A stretch of 9,998 nucleotides of DNA from RGIG8597 sp045133795 (GTDB taxonomy: Bacteria > Spirochaetota > GWE2-31-10): the NCBI GenBank assembly GCA_045133795.1, contig JBGUUT010000007.1, positions 1 through 9,998 of the forward strand, in the 5' to 3' direction. Positions 1 to 5,860 of the stretch are shown here, piece by piece. The translations under genes were made by a program, and so were the position numbers. How positions within the stretch are numbered: position 1 is the first letter of the stretch; each line of letters opens with the position of its first letter. The notes beneath the pieces are model-generated. The model did not search any database. It was given only the letters and a program-made list of their open reading frames with translations, and was not told the DNA's origin.

Positions 1-12
1 TGTCTTACGCTT

Positions 13-102
13 GGTATTTAACTGACGTTAAATACTTCGTTCGTTTGCTTTGCAAACTCACCATATCTGCAAGCCGAAGCCATTAAACCTGCAACGGTTT
101 GA
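13..102. repeat. Hairpin-rich intergenic segment, possible dispersed repeat
   Basis: Three inverted repeats follow one another. The first pairs 14-22 with 27-35 (GTATTTAAC, loop TGAC, GTTAAATAC; 9 perfect pairs plus a G-T pair outside). The second pairs 43-48 with 52-57 (GTTTGC, loop TTT, GCAAAC). The third pairs 85-89 with 96-100 (AAACC, six-base loop, GGTTT) and can extend to 83-102 through a wobble pair. A palindrome AAAGCTTT follows at 103-110. None is followed by a clean T run, so these are not typical terminators. The segment could be a dispersed intergenic repeat or a structured 5' leader of rsmA; copy number elsewhere in the genome cannot be seen from here. Confidence 0.5.
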
Positions 103-114
103 AAAGCTTTAGTC

Positions 115-141
115 TTGCAATCATTAAGGAAATCGTATATT
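115..141 (+). promoter_or_regulatory. Weak candidate promoter for rsmA
   Basis: TTGCAA at 115-120 and TATATT at 136-141 resemble -35 and -10 boxes. The spacer is only 15 bases, shorter than the usual 16-18, so the pair is doubtful. If used, transcription would begin only a few bases before the ATG at 150. That would fit the lack of a well-placed ribosome binding site there, since the only AAGGA (126-130) lies 19 bases from the ATG. Confidence 0.22.
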
Positions 142-149
142 TTCAAGTG

Positions 150-1031
150 ATGGAATTTAAATATTATAGTGTAAAAGAAATTAACAGTTTTTTAGAAGCC
201 AAAGGTTTGGCTGTAAATAAGAAATTCGGTCAGAACTTTCTTATTAATTCCGGCGTATGTGATACGATTGTCAAGAATTTGGAATTGACAGCAGACGATG
301 TCGTATTTGAAATCGGTTGCGGTTTAGGCAGTCTTACCAATCGATTGATAGATTCGCCGGCGGGAAAAGTTATCGGGTTTGAAATAGACCATGCATATCA
401 AAAGCATTTGACCAATTTATTCAAAGATTATCCGAAGTTTACTTTAATCTCCGGAGATTTTTTGAAAGAGTTTGAAAATGCGGTAAAAACTCATCTTGCT
501 CCGGGACAAAAACCGGTAATCACAGGAAATCTTCCTTATTATATAACAACTCCTATTATGGAAAAAATTTTCACCGGAACATGCGGATTTTCTCGTGCGG
601 CTTTTATGATGCAAAAGGAAGTAGGCGAACGAGTTATCAGTAAAGCCGGTAATAAAAAATACGGAAGTTTAAGTATTTTCTGTCAATATTATTCAGAGCC
701 GAAAATTATTGCAAATATCAGTCCGGCTTCTTTTTATCCTCCGCCGAATGTTAATTCTACGGTTGTGCGTTTTGTACATCGAGAATTAAATCCGGCTCCG
801 GACAGCGAAAAACTTTTTTTTGCCGTGGCAAGGTCGCTGTTTATTAACAGACGTAAACAATTAAAAAATAATTTTGCTCATTCGCCGTTTTTAAAATCAA
901 TTCCGTTGGAAATAATTTTGCAAGCTATGCAAGAATGTAATATTCCGGCAGAAGAACGTGGTGAAAATCTAAGCGTAGAGCAAATAATAAAATTATCTAA
1001 TGTAATAAATAAATTGAGTTTAAGAATCTAA
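150..1031 (+). CDS. rsmA: 16S rRNA dimethyladenosine methyltransferase RsmA (KsgA)
   Basis: This enzyme transfers four methyl groups from S-adenosylmethionine to two adjacent adenosines in the 3'-terminal hairpin of 16S rRNA, a late step of small-subunit maturation in the cytoplasm. All family motifs are visible: FGQNFL at 26-31, the SAM-binding loop EIGCGLG at 54-60, the acidic residue in GFEID (76-80), SGDF at 101-104, the catalytic NLPYY at 127-131, QKEVGERV at 155-162, and the C-terminal RSLFINRRKQLKNN at 228-241. The 293-residue length is normal. The frame opens further upstream from a TTG at 99, but those 17 extra codons are unlike the family and overlap hairpin DNA, so ATG 150 is preferred. 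No good ribosome binding site precedes it. It appears to head a six-gene run, with the next gene 17 bases on. Confidence 0.96.
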   Translation: MEFKYYSVKEINSFLEAKGLAVNKKFGQNFLINSGVCDTIVKNLELTADDVVFEIGCGLGSLTNRLIDSPAGKVIGFEIDHAYQKHLTNLFKDYPKFTLISGDFLKEFENAVKTHLAPGQKPVITGNLPYYITTPIMEKIFTGTCGFSRAAFMMQKEVGERVISKAGNKKYGSLSIFCQYYSEPKIIANISPASFYPPPNVNSTVVRFVHRELNPAPDSEKLFFAVARSLFINRRKQLKNNFAHSPFLKSIPLEIILQAMQECNIPAEERGENLSVEQIIKLSNVINKLSLRI

Positions 1032-1048
1032 AACTTAGGAATTGTAAA

Positions 1049-2746
1049 ATGGAACAGTTGGATTTAATTCGTGATGGCTTGCTTAATATGGACCATAACA
1101 TTTTGTGTCTTATTGGGTTTGCGTTATTTTTTGGGACAATCGGAGGACGATTATTTCAGAAACTGCATATACCGCAAGTAGTCGGGTATATTATTATCGG
1201 GATTATAATCGGAGAATCGGGGCTGAAATTTATTTCTCAGGAAACTGTATCCAATATGGACCCGTTCAATTTTTTTGCATTGGGATTAATCGGTTTTTCT
1301 ATAGGCGGCGAATTAAAGTTTAATATATTGAAAAAGTACGGAAAGCAATTTACATGGATACTTTTTTTTGAAGCATTAGTGGCTTTTTTCGTTGTCGGCG
1401 TGTTGATGTTTTCTATCGTTTTCTTCCTTACAAAAAATGTGGTTTATGCGACGGCGTTGGGATTGTTATTTGGTTCGATTTCTTCCGCTACTGCAGCTGC
1501 GGGGACAACTGATGTTTTGTGGGAGTACAAAGCAAAAGGACCTATGACATCTATTTTGTTGGGAATTGTAGCTTTAGATGATGTGTTGGCTTTATTTTTA
1601 TTTGCAATTTCTGCAAGTATTATCAGCAGTCTTCAAGGAAGTTCAGGAAATGAAGTGTCGTTGTGGGCAAATATTGTAACTCCGATTATAGAAATCGGCG
1701 GTGCGGTGATTATCGGTGTACTTGCCGGATATATTCTTTCGTATCTTGTGCGACATTATCAGGATGCGGAACGAGTTTTGTCTTTTTCAATCGGTGCAAT
1801 TTTGGCGGCATTAGGTATTTCCGGAATCTTGAAGTTTGATACTATCATGACATGTATGATAATGGGATTTGTATTGACTAATACTGCCGGGAAATCAGCA
1901 GACGCAATGTTTTCGCAGATTAATAAATTTACACCGCCGATTTATGTAGTATTTTTTGTATTGGTAGGTGCAAAACTTAATATCAGTCAGTTTGGCAGAG
2001 AACCGATTATTTTATTGTTGTTAGTTTTGTATTTAGGCGGACGAACACTCGGAAAGATGGTTGGTTCTACGCTGGGAGCAATTTTGGGAAATGCAGGTCC
2101 TAAAATAGTGCGATATCTTCCTTTTACATTGTTCAGTCAATCAGGGGTTGCAATAGGTCTTTCGATTCTTGCGGCACAACGCTTTCCCGGAGAAATCGGA
2201 AATAATATATTGATTGTAGTTACTGCCAGTACGTTTATCGTGCAAATTCTCGGACCATTCTTCCTTAAATATGCGATTGAAAATGCAGGAGAAGCAGGAC
2301 TTAATATTACGGAAGATGATATTATTGCAAAAAGTTGTGCCGGCGATTTTATTCGTTCCAAAGCTTGTTGTTTGCAATGTGAAGATAATTTGAAAACAAT
2401 ATTAAAAGTTTTCAGTGAAAATGATGATTTATTTTATCCGGTAGTTACACAGAATGAAAAAATTGTAGGTGTAGTTTCGGTAAATGAAATAAAAGATACG
2501 CTGATGTATTCTGAAATATCAGATTTATTGGCAGCGATAGATTTGATGGGAAGTTTTGGTTCTCCGGTTTTGCCGAATACTCCGATGAAAGAAGTGATTG
2601 ATATTTTACATCGAAGTCAAGCCGATTTTATTACGGTAGTGGACCAAAACGGAAAGTTTTGCGGTTTGATAGAACAGTATTCTATTCAACGTCAGCTTTC
2701 TACAAAGTTATTGGAAGTTTGTAATAAAGTGGAGGCTTTAGGCTAA
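1049..2746 (+). CDS. CPA2/Kef-type monovalent cation:proton antiporter with C-terminal CBS pair
   Basis: An inner-membrane Na+/H+ exchanger-fold protein of 565 residues, expected to swap Na+ or K+ for protons. Residues about 18-408 form many hydrophobic spans, including the family stretch IPQVVGYIIIGIIIGESGL (41-59), a Gly/Ser/Ala-rich crossover helix near 140-155 and the ion-binding pair ALDDVLAL (175-182, Asp177/Asp178). Residues about 445-562 read as two CBS domains (PVVTQNEKIVGVVS and ITVVDQNGKFCGLIEQ), which in other transporters bind adenine nucleotides and gate activity. Between the two parts lies a Cys cluster (430, 440, 441, 444). TTAGGA ends 8 bases before the ATG. The TAA shares its last A with the ATG of the next gene, so the two are probably translated together. 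The ion specificity cannot be told from sequence. Confidence 0.93.
   Translation: MEQLDLIRDGLLNMDHNILCLIGFALFFGTIGGRLFQKLHIPQVVGYIIIGIIIGESGLKFISQETVSNMDPFNFFALGLIGFSIGGELKFNILKKYGKQFTWILFFEALVAFFVVGVLMFSIVFFLTKNVVYATALGLLFGSISSATAAAGTTDVLWEYKAKGPMTSILLGIVALDDVLALFLFAISASIISSLQGSSGNEVSLWANIVTPIIEIGGAVIIGVLAGYILSYLVRHYQDAERVLSFSIGAILAALGISGILKFDTIMTCMIMGFVLTNTAGKSADAMFSQINKFTPPIYVVFFVLVGAKLNISQFGREPIILLLLVLYLGGRTLGKMVGSTLGAILGNAGPKIVRYLPFTLFSQSGVAIGLSILAAQRFPGEIGNNILIVVTASTFIVQILGPFFLKYAIENAGEAGLNITEDDIIAKSCAGDFIRSKACCLQCEDNLKTILKVFSENDDLFYPVVTQNEKIVGVVSVNEIKDTLMYSEISDLLAAIDLMGSFGSPVLPNTPMKEVIDILHRSQADFITVVDQNGKFCGLIEQYSIQRQLSTKLLEVCNKVEALG
2731..2735 (+). promoter_or_regulatory. Ribosome binding site GGAGG for the 138-residue membrane protein
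   Basis: GGAGG lies inside the antiporter's last codons, 10 bases before the overlapping ATG at 2746. It supports independent re-initiation at the TAATG junction. Confidence 0.7.
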
Positions 2747-3162
2747 TGAAAAAGACAATTTTAAAATCATTAATAGCGTCGGTGTTTGGTACAATGGTGA
2801 TGTTGGGCATTGCATCGTGTATAGTTTTTATAGAAAACGGTTTTCCTGTACCGTTGCCGATTTATTTCCCGGAAGCGGCAAATGCATTATTTGGGATTCA
2901 ATTGTGGTATTGGATAGCTTTTATTTTTAGCTTTTGTTATACGTTCTTTTTTGTTTTTTTTCCGAAACGCTTTTGGAAAGCACCGGAAAGACTTATGCGT
3001 GAAGTGGACAAAGATTCGACTGAAGATTTTCAGAAACAAGAATTGGCACAACTTGAAAAAAACAGAATTGCCCGACGTGACAGAATGCTTTATTTTCAGT
3101 TTGCCGGAATATTTTGCGGTGTTTGGATGTTTATTATTATGAAAGTATTTTCCGTTTTATAG
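2746..3162 (+). CDS. Small three-span membrane protein, function unknown
   Basis: No family is recognised. The 138-residue protein has hydrophobic segments at about 8-28, 50-72 (very aromatic, with FSFCYTFFFVFF) and 117-136. Between the second and third lies a highly charged, probably helical stretch (about 78-114, rich in Glu, Lys and Arg) likely to face the cytoplasm. The start codon overlaps the antiporter stop by one base and has its own GGAGG, so both proteins are probably made in a fixed ratio. By inference it may be an accessory subunit or stabiliser of the antiporter, but nothing in the sequence proves contact. The Cys at 25 after GIAS faintly resembles a lipoprotein box; the later membrane spans make a lipoprotein unlikely. 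The next gene begins 40 bases on. Confidence 0.85.
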   Translation: MKKTILKSLIASVFGTMVMLGIASCIVFIENGFPVPLPIYFPEAANALFGIQLWYWIAFIFSFCYTFFFVFFPKRFWKAPERLMREVDKDSTEDFQKQELAQLEKNRIARRDRMLYFQFAGIFCGVWMFIIMKVFSVL

Positions 3163-3192
3163 GAAAATTTATTAATAAGAAAATGTGTTATC

Positions 3193-3197
3193 AGGAG
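3193..3197 (+). promoter_or_regulatory. Ribosome binding site AGGAG that sets the ftsY start
   Basis: AGGAG is placed 5 bases before ATG 3203. An in-frame GTG at 3185 lies upstream of this site and would place the site inside the gene, so it is rejected as the start. Confidence 0.75.
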
Positions 3198-3202
3198 TAA
3201 TT

Positions 3203-4183
3203 ATGGAAAAAATCCTTCCGTTAATTTGTATTGTTTTGGCTGTTGCAGTAGTCGTATTTGTAGTAATTTTGTTTATACGCAATAGAAAAGGAAAAGGTGG
3301 CGGTAAAAAAGATTTTTATCAAGCTGCGGTTTACCAAAAAGAAACTTTGGGAATGAAATTGCGTTCTTTTTTTGCCGGGAAAACACTTTCTGTTCAACAA
3401 TATGCAGAGCTGGAAGAAACTCTTATCAGCTGTGACATCGGACCGGGAATCAGCCGTGATGCGGTTGAGAATTTGCGAAAGAAAAATCCTTCAGATACAG
3501 AAAAAGCAATTGAGTTTTTAAAAGATTATCTTGAGCCGCTTGTAAAACAAGAAACGTTGGAGTTAAAAGAAGGCTGTCTTAATATATTGTTGGTACTCGG
3601 TGTAAACGGTGTTGGTAAAACAACATCTATCGCTAAAGTTGCCAATTATTTCTTAAATCAGGGTAAAAAAGTAATGCTGGCGGCCGGTGATACATTCAGA
3701 GCGGCAGCAACCGAACAATTAACAAAATGGGCGGCGGAAATGAATATTCCTATTGTAAAACAAGGTGAAGGTGCAGACCCGGCAAGTGTTGTTTTTGATG
3801 CGGTTGACAGTGCTCAGGCTAAAAAAATTGATTTGTTGATTGTAGATACAGCCGGACGACTTCATAATAAAAAGAATTTGATGGAAGAATTGAAAAAGAT
3901 TTATCGTATTATCGAAAACAAGGGCGGCTGTGAACGCAGAAATATGCTTGTGATAGATTCTACTACCGGTCAAAATGCTTATTCACAGGCGGAAGCTTTT
4001 AAAGAAGCTGTCGGAGTTAATTTGGTAATGCTTACAAAATATGACGCAATGAGTAAAGGCGGAATCGTTTTTCAGATTTCTCATCGTTTGGGATTGCCTT
4101 TTAGTTTTGTAGGAACAGGTGAAAAAAGAGAAAATATTGCACCTTTTAATACAAAAGATTTTATTGCTCAAATTTTCAAATAG
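3203..4183 (+). CDS. ftsY: Signal recognition particle receptor FtsY, membrane-anchored
   Basis: FtsY is the GTPase receptor that docks SRP-ribosome complexes at the inner membrane and hands nascent membrane proteins to the translocon. Counting from ATG 3203 (326 residues), a membrane span occupies about 4-26, followed by a basic stretch RNRKGKGGGKK. There is no long acidic A domain as in E. coli. The NG core follows: N domain from about 45, G1 GVNGVGKTT (133-141), DTFRAAATEQL (163-173), G3 DTAGR (215-219), G4 TKYD (278-281) and the closing loop GTGEK (304-308). The usual TKLDGTAKGG is here TKYDAMSKGG, a variant of the loop after the guanine-specificity motif. The stop is followed after 3 bases by the next ATG, suggesting translational coupling. 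Identity as FtsY rather than Ffh or FlhF rests on the N-terminal anchor, the lack of an M domain and the motif set. Confidence 0.95.
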   Translation: MEKILPLICIVLAVAVVVFVVILFIRNRKGKGGGKKDFYQAAVYQKETLGMKLRSFFAGKTLSVQQYAELEETLISCDIGPGISRDAVENLRKKNPSDTEKAIEFLKDYLEPLVKQETLELKEGCLNILLVLGVNGVGKTTSIAKVANYFLNQGKKVMLAAGDTFRAAATEQLTKWAAEMNIPIVKQGEGADPASVVFDAVDSAQAKKIDLLIVDTAGRLHNKKNLMEELKKIYRIIENKGGCERRNMLVIDSTTGQNAYSQAEAFKEAVGVNLVMLTKYDAMSKGGIVFQISHRLGLPFSFVGTGEKRENIAPFNTKDFIAQIFK

Positions 4184-4186
4184 ATT

Positions 4187-5365
4187 ATGAAAATCTCAAT
4201 AGTTTTGTTGTCTCTGTTTTGTTTTTCTGTTTCGCTTTTTTCAGTGGAAGAATATTATCGTTCCAACAGTAACGGTTTATTGTTGTTGCAGATTGAAGCG
4301 ATTGACAGACATGAATACGAGTATGTTATTCAGCGTGATTTTAATGAGATGGAGCAAGAAACCACCCGAACTCTTTGGAAAAAGAATGTAGCCGAGAAAA
4401 AATGGGATTATTCTTACACCGAAGGTGATTTATCATTTGAAAGATATTATCAGAACGGAGAATTAAAAGAAGAATACAATTATGACCGTAATGGACATAA
4501 AACATTGCAGGTCGAATATCGTAACGGAAAAGTTTCTAAAAGAACTAAATATATTTACAACAAGGACGGACTTGTAGAACAAGAAGAAATTGATGATATT
4601 TATTTGGAGCGAAAAAATAAGATAACTTATCGTTATGACAGTTCATTCAGAATCAAACAGATTATTCGTGAAATGGATGACGGAACTATTGTTTATTGGG
4701 ATGCGTTTTTTTCAAAGAAGGGAATCGTAGCTAAAGAATATTATACGATAGGCAATGAAAACTATATTTTTTATTACGGTACAAACGGTGAAGAGCTCAA
4801 AGGTGAAGTTATAGAGCGAGTTGAGGATGATAGCCCGGAAGAAGCCGATGATAATTCGGATACTACAACTGATACGGGCGATAATGCTGACGAAGTAGAT
4901 AAAAAAGTTGCAAAGAAGAAAATGAAAGAGCAGCGAAAATTGTACTGGGAAAATAAGTATTCTCGAAACGGAATAAAGATATATAAGGAAGAAACTAATT
5001 ATAAACTTAATAAAACTTCTAAGATTTGGTATGACAATTCCGGACGAGCAATAAAGACTGAAATTTATAGCGGTGATGATTTGGAAAAAATAGAAGAACA
5101 AAGTTTTTCCGAAGCCGGGCAGATTATTTGCTTAAAGCAGATTGTAGGTTTGAGCGAAAAAGAATGGTATTATACGTATAAGGATAAAAATGCGAAAGAA
5201 CCGATTTCTACGGAATATTACGAAAATAAACGTTTAAAAGAAGTTGTAACTATAAATCCGGACGGAACATCGGAAAAACTTTTGTACGGATATAACGGAA
5301 TAAATTTGTTGCAGACTTTTGATAAGAACGGAAAGAAGATTGCAGAAAATGCGTTATTTGAGTAA
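4187..5365 (+). CDS. Secreted protein with short Tyr/Gly repeats (MORN_2- or YD-like), function unknown
   Basis: The N-terminus MKISIVLLSLFCFSVSLFS is a clear signal peptide, probably cut near residue 19 or 20, so the 392-residue protein is expected in the periplasm or outer envelope. No lipobox is present. The mature part contains loose repeats of about 20-24 residues, each with a Tyr-rich strand, a turn with N-G or D-G, and another strand. Examples are YYQNGELKEEYNYD (87-100), VEYRNGKVSKRTKYIYNKDG (109-128), WYDNSGRAIKTEIYSGD (281-297) and TINPDGTSEKLLYGYNG (355-371). This pattern recalls MORN_2/YwqK-type or YD-type beta repeats, but I cannot assign a family. Residues about 211-250 are an acidic Ser/Thr linker followed by a lysine-rich run, probably disordered, splitting the repeats into two blocks. 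It starts 3 bases after ftsY with no strong ribosome binding site of its own, so translation probably depends on ftsY. Confidence 0.85.
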   Translation: MKISIVLLSLFCFSVSLFSVEEYYRSNSNGLLLLQIEAIDRHEYEYVIQRDFNEMEQETTRTLWKKNVAEKKWDYSYTEGDLSFERYYQNGELKEEYNYDRNGHKTLQVEYRNGKVSKRTKYIYNKDGLVEQEEIDDIYLERKNKITYRYDSSFRIKQIIREMDDGTIVYWDAFFSKKGIVAKEYYTIGNENYIFYYGTNGEELKGEVIERVEDDSPEEADDNSDTTTDTGDNADEVDKKVAKKKMKEQRKLYWENKYSRNGIKIYKEETNYKLNKTSKIWYDNSGRAIKTEIYSGDDLEKIEEQSFSEAGQIICLKQIVGLSEKEWYYTYKDKNAKEPISTEYYENKRLKEVVTINPDGTSEKLLYGYNGINLLQTFDKNGKKIAENALFE

Positions 5366-5383
5366 TATTTGTTCATAATATTT

Positions 5384-5388
5384 GGAGG
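5384..5388 (+). promoter_or_regulatory. Ribosome binding site GGAGG that sets the start of the 74-residue protein
   Basis: GGAGG is followed after 7 bases by ATG 5396. It shows that the in-frame TTG at 5369 is not the start. Confidence 0.75.
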
Positions 5389-5395
5389 CAGCTTT

Positions 5396-5620
5396 ATGAT
5401 GGTAGAGAAGAACACTATAACACAAGAAGAATTAGACAAAATGAATCTTCATGGTGTAGTTGATCCGACAAGTGATGTATGTAACGGAATAATTTTAATT
5501 CGTAATGAATTAAACGTTCTTGAATCATGTATAAAATATTATGATGACAGAAAAAAGAAAACAATGAAAAAGAAATTGGATAAAATCTTAAATGAGATTA
5601 TTGATATCAGAAAGATTTAA
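5396..5620 (+). CDS. Small hypothetical protein, 74 residues
   Basis: No family is recognised. The GGAGG at 5384-5388 points to ATG 5396; a second ATG follows directly. The protein begins MMVEKNTITQEELDKMNLHG, has a middle part with one Cys in DPTSDVCNG, and ends in a basic, helix-prone tail with YYDDRKKKTMKKK and a heptad-like pattern of Leu and Ile. There is no signal peptide or membrane span, so it should be cytoplasmic. It starts 30 bases after the secreted repeat protein and is the last gene before the terminator region, so it is probably co-transcribed with the genes before it. The strong ribosome binding site and codon use like its neighbours support a real gene. Binding to nucleic acid or another protein through the basic tail would be only a guess. 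Confidence 0.75.
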   Translation: MMVEKNTITQEELDKMNLHGVVDPTSDVCNGIILIRNELNVLESCIKYYDDRKKKTMKKKLDKILNEIIDIRKI

Positions 5621-5627
5621 TATTTTA

Positions 5628-5687
5628 GTTTAAGTTTTTTTCTATATATGGTTTGAGTTGTTGTAAAAACAAAGTAAAACTTGAATC
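5628..5687. repeat. Imperfect inverted repeat downstream of the first operon
   Basis: TTTAAGTTTT (5629-5638) pairs with AAAACTTGAA (5676-5685) over 10 bases with one wobble. A smaller TTGTT/AACAA hairpin (5658-5662 with 5668-5672) nests in the 37-base loop. The stem is AT-rich and weak, so it may be chance in such DNA or a weak RNA 3'-end structure. Confidence 0.3.
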
Positions 5688-5719
5688 TTTAGAATTAAAT
5701 TGACGTTTTAGTTATGTTC

Positions 5720-5770
5720 AAAAAAATTGTTTTTCTGAAAAGTAACTTTTTTAGGAAAACAATTTTTTTT
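5720..5770. terminator. Long AT-rich terminator hairpin, probably bidirectional
   Basis: The left arm (A run, then TTGTTTTTC) pairs with the right arm (GGAAAACAA, then T run) from about 5720-5769 inwards to a GTAAC tip at 5742-5746, roughly 20 or more pairs with one bulge and two wobbles. The A run at 5720-5726 and the T run at 5763-5770 mean RNA from either strand would end in a U tract. It should end transcripts from the 150-5620 operon. Confidence 0.7.
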
Positions 5771-5774
5771 AGTA

Positions 5775-5799
5775 TCGCAGAAGATTTGCGAAGTTTTTT
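5775..5799 (+). terminator. Second rho-independent terminator
   Basis: TCGCAG (5775-5780), loop AAGAT, TTGCGA (5786-5791), then AG and six T (5794-5799). The short GC-containing stem followed at once by a T run is the classic form for + strand transcripts. With the hairpin at 5720-5770 it makes a tandem stop before the ABC operon. Confidence 0.65.
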
Positions 5800-5814
5800 A
5801 TTATGGAAACAACC

Positions 5815-5822
5815 TGTAAAAT
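5815..5822 (+). promoter_or_regulatory. Candidate -10 element of the ABC operon promoter
   Basis: TG directly followed by TAAAAT (-10 like, 5817-5822) is the best match between the last terminator and the ATPase start. No good -35 box exists at 16-18 bases upstream, where the terminator's T run lies. If used, the leader would be about 30 bases long with AGGTG (5851-5855) as the ribosome binding site. Confidence 0.25.
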
Positions 5823-5860
5823 AAAAGGCAGGATGAAAAAAATAAGGGTTAGGTGTAAAA

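Noticed and set aside
18..83. Short - strand frame of 21 codons starting MASACRYGEF.
   Set aside because: It is too short, has only a weak ribosome binding site, and overlaps the hairpins; it is more likely a by-product of a structured or repeated DNA segment than a gene.
3..86. Open + strand frame running from the window edge to a TAA at 84-86, as if the tail of an upstream gene.
   Set aside because: The peptide (27 codons, rich in Tyr, Leu and Cys) resembles no protein end I know and coincides with the hairpin cluster; the edge of the window hides anything further, so it cannot be supported as a gene.
2746..2820. Possible lipoprotein signal ending at Cys25 (GIAS before Cys) in the small membrane protein.
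   Set aside because: Spirochaete lipoboxes are loose, but two more membrane spans and a charged cytoplasmic arm follow, and the segment fits an ordinary first membrane span better.
4712..5101. Long - strand frame of 129 codons opposite the secreted repeat protein.
   Set aside because: It is the antisense shadow of a Lys/Glu/Tyr-rich gene, yielding a low-complexity Phe/Ile-rich peptide with no ribosome binding site and no family resemblance.
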